Positions 34,800 to 45,091 of a stretch of DNA of 64,000 bases are shown here, in pieces. The notes under the pieces were generated by a model. That model did no database searches and was not told the DNA's origin. It was given only the letters and a program-made list of their open reading frames with translations. Every line of letters starts with the position of its first letter. The stretch's first letter is position 1. A program made the position numbers and the translations under genes. The DNA is from Bufo bufo (lineage: Eukaryota > Chordata > Amphibia > Anura > Bufonidae), in contig NC_053393.1 of assembly GCF_905171765.1 (NCBI RefSeq), forward strand, positions 194,326,499-194,390,498, written 5' to 3'.

Positions 34800-35752
34800 T
34801 GAATTAGGCTTACCAGTAATTCCTTTTCTATGAATCCACCATGACGGCAATATATAGGAAATTGACCCCTGACCTCTGTAGGGGCAGGAAAACAGAGAAA
34901 GATTAAATTGCCCCCGCCCACCATCCACTTTAGTGTTTATCAGATTACTACAGTACCCATGAAACTTTATTTTTTATTTCTTTATACTAATGTAATTCAG
35001 GAAAACGTAACTCAAGCAGTATAAAACAATTTTGTTTATTTTTTATTTTTTTTTAGTATTTCTTCATACTAATGTAATTCAGGAACTGACTGATTCAGAT
35101 CTGTTTCTCCCCACCAGGAGCAGAATTTCTTCCAGATTTTTAAGCAGATTGCGGATGTGACCTTTTTCCTACAGGCCTTAAGTGTGGAGATTACTTTGTC
35201 TGACAAACCTTGGCTTCTTAAGATTCCCGACTCAGGATCCAGGCTGTTAGCCTGAAGAACTCTGGATGCGGGTGTATCAGCGGGCCTTGAGTCAGGATGT
35301 CCTTCCTGAAAGGAAGAATCCAAGGATCCAGTACCGTTCGTTTTTTGAGAATCGAAAACCAGCTTCTCATTGGCCAAAACGGTGTTATTAAGATAAGATT
35401 TGGTCTTTCCTGAATAATTTTCTGGATTACTTTTGGGATTAATTGAAAAGGAGGGAACGCATAAGCCAAAGTCCAATCCCAAGTTTGAGAGAAAGCATCT
35501 ATTGCCCAAGGGTTGTCTCTTGGATTTAGGGAGCAGAATCTTTGAACCTTTGTGTTTACTGTTGAGGCAAACAGATCTATAACTGGAGAGCACCATTTTT
35601 TTTGTATCAGGCTGAATGTTTCTTGATTTAGAGACCATTCAGCTTGGTCCAGGCTTTTCCTGCTCAAAAAATCCACCACCTGATTCTGGGAGCCTTTTAG
35701 GTGAACCGCTGATATGGATTTTGCCAGAACAAAGTTAGTAACAAACAATGAC
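34800..35752 (-). mobile_element. DIRS-like retrotransposon fragment, reverse part
   Basis: Reading on the minus strand, the fragment runs from the RNase H region into the start of the tyrosine recombinase. It then ends in A/T-rich DNA holding a direct duplication (TACTAATGTAATTCAGGAA at about 34988 and 35065) and a segment with CTATGAATCCACCATGACGG near 34830. DIRS elements use a tyrosine recombinase instead of an integrase and have overlapping genes, both features seen here. The recombinase catalytic part is absent, so the copy is truncated. Confidence 0.7.
35069..35748 (-). pseudogene. DIRS RNase H tail overlapping the recombinase N-terminus
   Basis: Two overlapping minus-strand frames. 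The first (35748-35218) reads VHLKGSQNQVVDFLSRKSL, the typical end of a DIRS RNase H, then a WCSPVIDLFAS...AYAFPPFQLIP region that follows it in DIRS polyproteins. The second (35638-35069) ends with GLSDKVISTLKACRKK and IWKKFCSWWGE, like the N-terminal helical domain of a DIRS tyrosine recombinase. Overlap in different frames is the normal DIRS layout. The reverse transcriptase lies on the opposite strand to the right, and the catalytic recombinase residues are missing, so no function is expected. The family call is from remembered DIRS organisation. Confidence 0.7.
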
Positions 35753-35978
35753 TCCAGGATTGGGGGAAGACTGAGGGAGTTCTCCTCTCAGTGGAAGGGA
35801 ATTACATCAAATCCCTGGGTACTAAACATAGTGGAGAAAGGATACAAAATAGAATTCTTCTCTCTTCTCCCAAACAAGTATGTTGTCACATCCCCATCGT
35901 CAAAACGGCTGGGAGAAAGACTCCGGGAAGGTGTTCTAGATATATTAAAACTAGGTGCAATTATTCAGTACAGTACTG
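35753..35978 (+). pseudogene. DIRS reverse-transcriptase N-terminus, opposite strand
   Basis: An open plus-strand segment reads RIGGRLREFSSQWKGIT, then WVLNIVEKGYKIEF, then LREGVLDILKLGAI. This is the start of the DIRS-type reverse transcriptase domain (GGRL..F...W..I, WVL..I..GY.I.F, ...G...LL..GAI). It is cut off by the hAT element at 35979. It faces away from the RNase H/recombinase part immediately to its left, so the element was rearranged by inversion or two fragments were joined. Confidence 0.7.
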
Positions 35979-36696
35979 CAGTGGTGGCAAACCTATGGCA
36001 CGTGTACCAGAGGGGACACTCAGAGCCGCTCTGTGGGCATTCGTGCCCTGGAAAAAGTCTAAGGTGTATTCCTGCCATTCTTCAGTGCAGTAAGCGCTGT
36101 GCACAGGACAGGCAGCGCAGCGATGCTGCTGCTGCCTAAAAAAAACAATAACAAAGCTCCTTGCAGAAAGGAGCTTTGTTATTGGTCGCTTTGAGCGTTC
36201 TGCCGGAGCATTCAGCGCATAGCTTCCAAAATGTGGAGGGGAGAGGCTCCTGCAGTGGCACGTGATCTTCACCTGAGGTGCCCAGCAGGGTAAGCAGCCT
36301 TGCTGGGCAGTGGGGTCACTGATGTTGCAGTGGTGGACAGTGGGCTTTAGCGGGGGTCCCAGTTCTGAGACCCCTGCTGTGCTTTATAACTAGCAGTCTG
36401 AAGTGCTGAGCAGAGCGGTGCTTCTCCTCACTGCTAAACGCTGTAGTGAAGACGGTCTCAATATAAAGTCTATGGGACGTCTTCACCATCCTGCTCAGCA
36501 GGAGGTTGATAATGGACAGGAGGCCTGCCTGTGGGTTCTGAGCCTCTGGGGGGGATTAAATGTATGCAGGCTATTATAGATAAATGATAAAGTACATGGA
36601 AGATATATAGGAGTGTAGTATTCAGGTTAAATTGCCATGCTGGCACTTTGCAATAAATAAGCAGGTTTTGGGTCTCTAAAAGGTTCGCCATCACTG
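35979..36696. mobile_element. hAT-type non-autonomous element
   Basis: Terminal repeats CAGTGGTGGCAAACCTATGG on the left and AGGTTCGCCATCACTG on the right. The 8-bp flanks are CAGTACTG and CCTTACTG, six of eight matching, as expected for an aged hAT target duplication. At about 36150-36180 there is a strong hairpin, AACAAAGCTCCTTGCAG and AAGGAGCTTTGTT. No transposase remains. It inserted into or next to the DIRS fragment. Confidence 0.8.
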
Positions 36697-36716
36697 CCTT
36701 ACTGTTACCATTATCA

Positions 36717-37191
36717 AATTCGCAGGCGTTTGTTTACTAAATAAACAAAAAGAAGGCGCACCATAGGGTGAAAACGTATGTGGAATAGTAAAATACACTC
36801 CAAATTAGATGCTCACCTTAAAGGTTGTGCAAGCAATAGGCACAACACTACTGTTGGCGTGTAGGGAATAAAATCAATCCCCGAGAGAGAGGTTGGTATG
36901 CAGCCACGGATGCAGGTCTCCTCAGATGAGCGTTCCTGGGCCCTCACGGAGAATTAATACATGGTAGAAACATCCCTCTGCGCAAAAAGCCAACCAGGTG
37001 CAGATGAAGAATCTTCAAATGTTTATTGCAGAATAACTATGCGTTTTGAGGACCACTTCCTCTTCTTCAGGTGAATACGGTAGTATTGCAAGAAACTTAC
37101 CATACAAGCTGAATATATATACATACAGCCATATACAAAAAATCAGGGTCAAAGGGGAGGTGGGAGGTTTCCAAAAAACTGCCCCAAGACT
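36717..37191 (-). repeat. Penelope pLTR, downstream copy
   Basis: Matches 43524-44005 along its length (GCAGGCGTTT start, CCATAGGGTGAAAACGTATG, GGAATAAAATCAATCCCC, CAAATGTTTATTGCAGAAT, GCCCCAAGACT end), with scattered substitutions, many of them CpG decay. Contains a degenerate hammerhead-like segment at 37035-37074. Confidence 0.9.
37035..37074 (-). ncRNA. Decayed hammerhead-like motif in the downstream pLTR
   Basis: On the minus strand: UCAC, CUGAAGA, stem II GAGGA/UCCUC, then AAAAC where the partner pLTR has GAAAC, then GCAUAGUUA. The second core box has lost its G12 (CG to CA) and the stem I 3' strand has changed, so cleavage is unlikely. Stem II is preserved by a paired change relative to the other pLTR. 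Confidence 0.45.
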
Positions 37192-38165
37192 TATTACTGG
37201 AGGCAGTTTGAGAACCTATTAAACATGGGCAGATACACATTGCCACAGATGGCCTTTTTGTTATAAAATATGTTTACTGTTATTATGAACAGGGGTTCCG
37301 CTACTTAGGGGTATTTGGATGTCACCCCTTGAATACTGTAGCATCGCCGGCCCCGCTGGGACCACATGATCGCATCTTTGGTCATGTGACTGCAGCATGA
37401 TCATGCGATGAATCTGGCTCTATAGCAACATGATGCTCCAGGGCCGGCAGAGCAGAGAGACCGGCGCTTGGGAGAAAAACAACGCCAGGTGTTCACTGGG
37501 CTGCATGAAGCGCTGTCAAGAAGCGCTGGGAGCCGTTCGCCAGAGTTTGGGGCTGGCGGCATCACAAAAGAGGTAGAAAATTGAAAACTTGAAATATCAA
37601 GAGGGGTTGATTGTCACGAATAGACTACAGACGAAGTCAGTACTGAAAACAGAAAGTGGAGGGGAAAGAGAAAAGAAGGCTAGAAAAGATAGAAATGGAA
37701 AAGAATAAAATGTATAAAGAATGTATATGAAAAAAATGCACAAGGGGGTTAAATCGCACAAACAAAACATAGGTCAAGAGGGATGTTTATATAGAAGGTG
37801 ACCCCTATAGCTTTTGTGATCCACTCAGCCCTCAAGAAGGGAGATGTATATGATAATAATACAATGTCATACAGGATACATATACGAAAATAATAAATAC
37901 TAATTAATACATACTGACATAAAAATTTTCATAGCTAAAACTATAAGAATAAATTATGGGTGCCAAAATAGATAGGGATACATCATATGTACAGAATAAA
38001 ATGGCTAAAAAGCCAAATGAGAAATGTATAGATGGACACACCTGTAGACATTTGCCCATAAATGCATAAAAAGAATCATCATGATAAAAAGAATGTTATA
38101 TATACAAATATACACATATGCATTATTTCAAACGCTTCATTTCAGCCATTTGGGTTAAGGCCGTT
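37192..38165 (-). other. Penelope 3' untranslated region
   Basis: Lies between the end of the endonuclease coding region and the downstream pLTR in minus-strand order. Non-coding. Includes a GC-richer part at about 37320-37560 and an A-rich part at 37600-38100. Confidence 0.6.
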
Positions 38166-40249
38166 CTACTTAAAAATCCAGAACATTTCTCGTCTCCTGA
38201 GGGTCTGGATAACATAACGATATTCGTTATCTACCTGTTCCATGAGTGTAACTTTAAAACCAGAAAAAATGCCATCGTGTTGCTCAGCCGCATGGCGTGA
38301 AACACTGTGCTGTAAAACTTTTCTCTTCAGGTTTAACCTGTGTTTTTTTTGCCTATTTCGTAAGGTCTGAATCGTGCGGCGTACATATTGCAGACCGCAT
38401 GGGCATTCCTGCAAATAAATGATGTTCTGGGACCCACAGCTTAAATGTTTTTTTTTTATTGAGAAGGATTCACCGGTGGAGTTGCTACAAAAAGAGGAGG
38501 ACATGCTTATGGTGTCGCAACAAATGCACCTGGACAGGTTGCATTTGTAGCTCCCTGTAGGTCGTGAGACTAGGCCACTCACAGTAGGTCTTAATTTATC
38601 CAATACAATAGGTGTAAGTCTACTTGGTGCCAAAATTTTCTTTAGAGTTTTGGCCCTCCTAAAGCTAAGTAGGGGTTGTGCAGGTAGTATTTTCCTCAGG
38701 TGAGGGTCTCTTTTCAGTATGTGCCAATGTTGGCACAATATATTTCTGATGGTATTATGGTTATTACCATATGTTGTTAGAAAGTTCATACTGAAACGTC
38801 CCTTATTGGTGTCTGTTACTACACTCTTAGTTTTGGTAAGGCACATATCATGAGATAGACCCCGAGCCCTTTCATAAGTGGCTTCTACAATCTTCAGAGG
38901 ATACCCCTTCTGTAAAAATCTGGCACGGATGGTCTCACTTTGAAGGATATAGTCACTATCGAGGGAACAGTTTCTTCTAACTATTTTGAATTGGCTGAAA
39001 GGAATATTAACCTTCCATTTCTTATAATGCGTGCTAGAGTAGTCTAAGCAGCTATTGCAATCTACCTTTTTTTTAAAAGGTTTGTGTGATAATTTCCTGT
39101 CCTACAGATTCTAATTCCAGATCGAGATACTCAATCTTATATCGATCACAGGTCCCTGATAATTTGATGCCCTGGTCAGTGCAATTTAGTTCCTCCAAAA
39201 ATGTGATAGAAGTATTATCACCATTCCAAATGAAGATCAGCTCTATGCATCTACGATAGTAAATGATATTATCGATCCAATATATGGATCCGTAAATGCA
39301 TTGATCTTCAAAACGCCCCATAAATAAATTTGCGAAACTGGGCGAGAATTTAGTCCCCATAGCAGTCCCCTTCTTTTGTAGATATAGGGAGCCCTCAAAT
39401 GTAAACACATTGTGTGTTAGGATAAACCTAATGCATTTCTGCACAAATATCTTTTGTTCATCAGGCAGTAGTGGGTCATTCTCTAGGTACCATTTGATTC
39501 AGTCAATGCCTTTTTGATGTGGAATATTTGAATATAGAGCTGTCGCATCCAAAGTGACCCAATGATACGTGTCCCTCCACTCTATCCCCTTCAAAGACTG
39601 TAATAGGGCTATGGAGTCCCTAAGATAGGAGGGTAGTTTGATGACGTATTTTTGTAGCAAAACATCTACGTATTTGGAAAGGTTACAGGTGAGGGAGGAG
39701 ACCCCTGATATGATCGGTCGGCCTGGTGGATTTTTTATATCTTCATGGGTTTTTGGCAGGTGGTAGAATAACGCTGTCACTGGGTTAGATATTAGAATTA
39801 ATTATTTTTCCTTTTTGTCTAGTATGTGTGAAGTCGATTCTGTAAGACCCTTGAACTCAGATATATGCTGCTCTGTGGGGTCTATATCTAGAGGTAGATA
39901 GTATTCTGTATCTGACAAAATACAAATCGCTTCCTTAATGTAATCCTCCCTATCCGGAATCTCCACTCCCATTCCTTTGTCCATACTGCGGATGATGATA
40001 TCTGTATTGTTTTGAAGATGTTGCTATCTTTTCTTTCTTACTTAGATTCCGACTCAGACTAGGTTTCTGGTGTATGCTACGAAAATCGTCCATTACTACA
40101 TTATAAAATGTGTCAATGAAATTACCCTTGTGTTGTATGGGATAATAGTTGGATAGTGGTTTAAGCCCTGTATGCACATACGAATGACACTGAATATCAG
40201 AGGTGTCTGTAGGTTCAAAGATGTCTTTTGGCTTTATAGATTTTTCCAA
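38166..40249 (-). pseudogene. Penelope reverse transcriptase and GIY-YIG endonuclease, broken
   Basis: Minus-strand remnants in order. At 40249-39950 is an N-terminal segment (FIDTFYNVVMDDFRSI). At 39984-39073 is reverse transcriptase, with FYHLPKTHEDIKNPPGRPI, the catalytic-Asp motif TLDATALYSNIPH, and GTAMGTKFSPSFANLFMG. At 38846-38166 is the C-terminus with Cys-rich CNLSRCICC, the GIY-YIG-type NIIYLQECPCGLQYV, SRHAAEQH and RRREMFWIF. The reverse transcriptase copies element RNA and the endonuclease nicks target DNA in the nucleus. Damage: a frameshift near 40010, stops near 39801 and at 39499-39501, a frame change between 39073 and 38846, and the usual Y-I-D-D catalytic site reads CIEL, so both Asp are lost. 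The YVG of the endonuclease reads YVR. Confidence 0.88.
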
Positions 40250-40854
40250 AATTCCGAAGTGTCTTTTTAAAGTAAGTTTCCTGATAAAGTTGTGCAGGTA
40301 GAGGGGCAGAAAGTGAGGCCTTTAGATAAGAGGGACATCTCTTCAGGAATAAGTTTATGGGTTGATAAATTAAAGATATTGATTTCTTGAAGGGTGGAGG
40401 AAGGACTGACTATATTTTACTTTTTCTTTTTGCCCCCTCTACATACTCTCCTGTATTTTTTTCTTTTTGTTTGTCTCGAGCCCAAGGGATGAAAATCCGT
40501 GTTTAGGCTTTTCAGGATCGCATAGTCCGTTACTGGGTTCAGAATAGGGGTTAAGGATAAAAAAGAAATAGGACCAGTGATGGACAGAGCAGTGTTGTCA
40601 AATGGGTCCAGATGACCCGAATCTGTCTGTGGTTTGTTGTTCTGTGCTGGACCCAAGGGGCTATTTATGAGCAGGACTGAGTGGGTGAGACATCATGAAT
40701 GGTTAAAAGGGAGTCTGCTTACAGGTCTACAGGGGTGGATGGTGATAGCGGACCAGGTTGGCTGGGTGCATGATCTAGATTGCATGTATTGCCATAAGAA
40801 TCTAGTCTGAGAGGGGAAAAGGATGTGGGTGGAAAATTGAGTGGAGCACATTTA

Positions 40855-42464
40855 CAGTTGCAATAAAAAGTATGTGAACCCTTTGGAATGATATGGATGT
40901 CTGCACAAATTGGTAATAAAATGTGATCTGATCTTCATCTAAGTCACAACAATAGACAATCACAGTCTGCTTAAACTAATAACACACAAAGAATTAAATG
41001 TTACCATGTTTTTATTGAACACCCCATGTAAACGTTCACAGTGCAGGTGGAAAAAGTATGTGAACCCCTAGACTAAGGACATGTCCAAGAGCTAATTGGA
41101 GTGAGGTGTCAGCCAACTGGAGTCCAATCAATGAGATGAGATTGGAGGTATTGGTTACAGCTGCCCTGCCCTATAAAAAACACACACCAGTTCTGGGTTT
41201 GGTTTTCACAAGAAGCATTGCCTGATGTGAATGATGCCTCGCACAAAAGAGCTCTCAGAAGACCTACGATTAAGAATTGTTGACTTGCATAAAGATGGAA
41301 AGGGTTATAAAAGGATCTCCAAAAGCCTTGCTGTTTATCAATCCATGGTAAGACAAATTGTCTATAAATGGAGAAAGTTCAGCACTGCTGCTACTGTCCC
41401 TAGGAGTGGCCATCCTGTAAAGATGACTGCAAGAGCACAGCGCAGACTGCTCAATGAGGTGAAGAAGAATCCTAGAGTGTCAGCTAAAACCTTACAAAAG
41501 TCTCTGGCATATGCTAACATCCCTGTTAGCGAATCTGTGATACGTAAAACACTAAACAAGAATGGATTTCATGGGAGGATACCACAGAGGAAGCCACTGC
41601 TGTCCAAAAAAAACATTGCTGCACGTTTACAGTTTGCATAAGAGCAAATGTTCCACAGCAGTACTGGCAAAATATTCTGTGGACAGATGAAACCAAAGTT
41701 GAGTTGTTTGGAAGAAACACACAACACTATGTGTGGAGAAAAAGAGGCACAGCACACCAACATCAAAACCTCATCCCAACTGTGAAGTATGGTGGTGGAG
41801 GCATCATGGTTTGGGGCTGCTTTGCTGCGTCAGGGCCTGGACGGATTGCCATCATCGAAGGAAAAATTAAGTTTATCAAGACATTTTGCAGGAGAACTTG
41901 AGGCCATCTGTCCACCAGCTGAAGCTCAACAGAAGATGGGTGTTACAACAGGACAATGACCCAAAGCATAGAAGTAAATCAACAACAAAATGGCTTAAAC
42001 AGAAGAAAATACGCCTTGTGGAGTGGCCCAATCAGAGTCCTGACCTCAACCCGATTGAGATGCTGTGGCATGACCTCAAGAAAGCGATTCACACCAGACA
42101 TCCCAAGAATATTGCTGAACTGAAACTGTTCTGTAAAGAGGAATGGTCAAGAATTACTCCTGACCGTTGTGCACATCTGATCTGCAACTACAGGAAACGT
42201 TTGGTTGAAGTTATTGCTGCCATAGGAGGTTCAACCAGTTATTAAATCCAAGGGTTCACATACTTTTTCCACCTGCACTGTGAACGTTTACATGGTGTGT
42301 TCAATAAAAACATGGTAACATTTAATTCTTTGTGTGTCATTAGTTTAAGCAGACTGTGATTGTGTATTGTTGTGACTTAGATGAAGATCAGATCACATTT
42401 TATGACCAATTTGTGCAGAAATCTATATCATTCCAAAGGGTTCACATACTTTTTCTTGCAACTG
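40855..42464 (+). mobile_element. Tc1-like element with long IR/DR termini
   Basis: Starts CAGTTGCAATAAAAAGTATG and ends CATACTTTTTCTTGCAACTG, with TA on both sides (40853-40854 and 42465-42466). Each terminal inverted repeat is about 215 bp (40855-41071 and 42250-42464). AAAAAGTATGTGAACCC occurs at its outer and inner ends, the IR/DR arrangement of Tc1 elements such as Sleeping Beauty. It carries a broken transposase and inserted into the Penelope element, so it is younger. Length 1610 bp is normal for the family. Confidence 0.95.
41231..42245 (+). pseudogene. Tc1 transposase (DD34E), two frameshifts
   Basis: It begins [17 protein letters not shown] with paired helix-turn-helix DNA-binding domains (residues 1-110). 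The catalytic domain follows with WTDETKVELF (first Asp), WVLQQDNDPKH (second Asp) and [11 protein letters not shown] (Glu), spacing 34, so DD34E. It ends GGSTSY at 42245. One frame change occurs just after the stop at 41639-41641 and a second near 41880. All three catalytic residues remain but in different frames, so the gene is inactive. Its relatives cut and paste the element in the nucleus. Confidence 0.93.
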
Positions 42465-43523
42465 TAGATGTTATTTCCGGGTTAAACAAGTTGGAAGGAG
42501 TTGCCGGAACTAATTCAAATATTCCGAGATCAAAATGTGTTCTGTTAATTGGATTAGGTGAGATGCCCCGTGGATTTACTGGGCAAGTAGAGTGGCTCTC
42601 GGATGGAAGGATGGTGGGCACAGATGTGCCCTGTGACTGGGTATTCCCAGGTGCGGTGTGAAGGAAATCCAAGGAACCTGGATGAATTGGACCTTGGTTG
42701 TTGTTTGGGATTGGAATGCCACTTCCGTCTGAGACTATTATAAAAGGTGGGTCCCCTAATGTGAGGGGGATGGAGGGGGTTATGTTGTTTAAAATGAATT
42801 TAACTGGTACATATGTATTGATGAGGGCCTAGAACTGTTATTCTTTATTGAAGGTGTATTAGTATGTCTGTTGAGGGCCGGATCTTTAAGCCAACATTTG
42901 ATGTTTTCAGTGGCAAAATCGGCCCTGTCTCTACCCAATTTTTTGGCTTTTTTTATCTTGCGCTTCTTTTTCATATGAGGTGACTTTCTGCGTCACCATA
43001 CGGCCAAATCTGATATACGCAAGGTGCTCTTTATGATGAATTAATTGGTTATAACAGTCCATAATAAGGACCCCAAGATCAGAGCACATACTCTTTCTCT
43101 TCCTAACTAGTCTTGTTATCAGTCCTCTAGCACAATCCAAAAGGTAATTGTGCCAGTCCTTACAAAAGTCTATATCATCCTCAAATTAATTTTTAAACCG
43201 TAAACGAAGGCCTCTTGGAACCAGACCTTCCTGGAGATACATCTCTAAAAATGTAGCATCAAGTTGATGTTGAATCTCATCTAACATATGTTTCTCCAAG
43301 GTTTGAAATAGTCAGAGTAAAGATTTCTCATCAATGCCCCATATTTCTGTTTGCTGGATAGTGGTACCTTATTTGGCGATTCTGGGAAGGGAGCATGGAT
43401 ATACTGAAGTACAAGGCGTTCCCGTTGCTCCAGGCGATTGATGGCCTGATTCATGAAGATTTTTCCCCAAAGATATTCCTACGTGCAGCCAAAGTATTTG
43501 GATCCACCAGATAAAGAAATAAA

Positions 43524-44005
43524 ATTTGCAGGCGTTTTTTTTTACTAAATAAACAAAAAGAAAGCGTACCATAGGGTGAAAACGTATGAGGAATAGTAAA
43601 ATAAACTCCAAATTGGAAGCTCACCTTAAAGGGTTGTATAAGCAGTAGGCACAACACTACTGTCGGCGTGTAGGGAATAAAATCAATCCCCAAGAGAGAG
43701 GTTGATATGCAGCCACGGATGCAGGTCTCCTCGGATGAGCGTTCCTGGGTCCTCACGGAGAATTAATACATGGTAAAAGGAAGAAACATTCCTCGGCGCA
43801 AAAATCCAACCAGGTTCAGATGAAGAATTTTCAAATGTTTATTGCAGAATCACTACGCGTTTCGGGGGACCATTTCCCCTTCTTCAGGTGAATAGTATTG
43901 CATAGGAAACTTACCATACAAGCTGAATATGTATACATACAGCCATATACAAACAATCAGGGTCAAAGGGGAGGTGGGAGGTTTCCAAAAAACCGCCCCA
44001 AGACT
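43524..44005 (-). repeat. Penelope pLTR, upstream copy
   Basis: Direct repeat of 36717-37191 with the same start and end motifs. It contains a better-preserved hammerhead-like motif at 43851-43892. Confidence 0.9.
43851..43892 (-). ncRNA. Minimal hammerhead-like ribozyme motif in the pLTR
   Basis: On the minus strand: stem I 5' strand UCAC (43892-43889), core CUGAAGA (43888-43882; the seventh core base is tolerant), an extra A, stem II GGGG/CCCC with an AAAUGGUC-type loop, core GAAA (43864-43861), stem III AC-GC-GU (two pairs), a GUA-type cleavage site at 43855, and stem I 3' strand GUGA. It departs from the textbook motif by the extra A where G10.1 is expected and by a stem I of only 4 pairs. 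Penelope pLTRs have been reported to carry minimal hammerheads, which supports the call. Confidence 0.55.
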
Positions 44006-45091
44006 GTATCAATTAGGACACTGATCGACTCCCTGCTGGTCTTTCTTTCCTGTCTGATCTAAACACACAGGAAATACTAGGAAAGGCCTGCTAAGGCAAC
44101 GACTGGCTGACATTGGTCACCACCGCAGCCAGTCTTTAGTGGAGGGTGCCTTTCCTGGCATTATCTGCACCAGGAAGGAGAGGCCAATAAGTACAAGTGT
44201 AGATTTCTTTGATAAACCAGGAGCCGATCCCATCAAACAGGAATTAAGAAAAGTAACATATAGTATGTATCTCCAAATATAATTCAGCATGAAAAATGTG
44301 TTACTTTGTAATTTTTTTTTTCCCTAAAATACTCCAGTTGTGAGATATTCACTTTACTTCATTATAATGGTGCCCCCTAGAGTTTAATTTATATATTAAT
44401 TTGCACGTCCACCTACAAAGGGGGTCGCACATTCTCAGTTGTATCCTTAAACTACCATTATACATATCTACTATTAGAAACTGTGATAAGGGGAGAGCTG
44501 CAGCAGAAAGGGCATGCCCCCAAGCTGTTACAGGTAGAGAACTGCAGCTGACAGGACGCACCCCGAGAAAGGACATGTGGTATTGTGTCACAGTATTAAA
44601 ATACGATGTCCCACTATGGTATGGAATACATACAGGATAACAATAGCACCATAACATGGATCCACTCCATGTGGGAATGGTATGTATCCTTAATATGGTT
44701 GTGTGCAGGTGGCCTAAAAAGCAGGAAAATGATTAAGTCCTTGAGGGTATGTTCATAAGGCTAAAGTCGGCCATTGATTCAGCAGCAGACGTTGATGTGA
44801 AAAACTCAATCATGTGCACATGGTGTAGAAATGGTAGTTTTTTTTGCAGTAGCTGATTTGAAAAACACTTGAGAAGTCAATGAGGCAGGAGAAAACCTCA
44901 ACCAAAAACTCTTCTAAAACTGTTGTAAAAGCTTCTCTAAAACCTTCACCAAACTACAAATCTGCCACCAAAAATGACTTATTTTCAGCTACGGATTCCA
45001 CTACAGATTTTTCTGCAGTGGATTTTAGCCTCTAACACATCCTGAGTGACAGTAAAACTTTACTCTACCTTATTTCTATTTTCTGTGCAGT
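44006..45091. other. Non-coding stretch, no clear feature
   Basis: Sequence between the Penelope element and the piggyBac-like repeat. Part of it (44460-44660) is moderately GC-rich and could be an old MITE, but no ends are found. No DIRS continuation was recognised here. Confidence 0.4.

Larger units (their letters stand above)
40417..43523 (-). pseudogene. Penelope N-terminal coding remnants, split by Tc1
   Basis: Short minus-strand frames at 43140-42931 (RGLITRLVRKRKSM, HKEHLAYIRFGRM), 42974-42789 (lysine-rich, then ATENIKCWLKDPALNR), 42672-42465 and 40656-40417 are probably pieces of the region upstream of the reverse transcriptase. They are joined by frame changes and are broken by the Tc1 at 40855-42464. 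They fit the N-terminal part of Penelope proteins by position; the sequence itself is weakly conserved and not identified with certainty. Confidence 0.55.
36717..44005 (-). mobile_element. Penelope-like retroelement with terminal repeats, Tc1-interrupted
   Basis: Two direct repeats of about 480 bp (36717-37191 and 43524-44005) flank an interior of about 6.3 kb. Reading on the minus strand, the order is terminal repeat (pLTR), N-terminal coding remnants, reverse transcriptase, GIY-YIG endonuclease, untranslated region, second pLTR. This is the known layout of Penelope-like elements, which prime on chromosomal DNA and often carry pLTRs. A Tc1 element at 40855-42464 splits the coding region; without it the element is about 5.7 kb. 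Frameshifts, stops and a lost catalytic pair show it is inactive. It starts 20 bp after the hAT element. Confidence 0.85.

Noticed and set aside
34967..35083. Direct repeat considered as an LTR
   Set aside because: Only about 40 bp and adjacent to a DIRS fragment. No TG/CA ends, primer site or target duplication.
41231..42245. Transposase considered as possibly intact
   Set aside because: A stop at 41639-41641 with a frame change, and a second frame change near 41880, break the catalytic domain.
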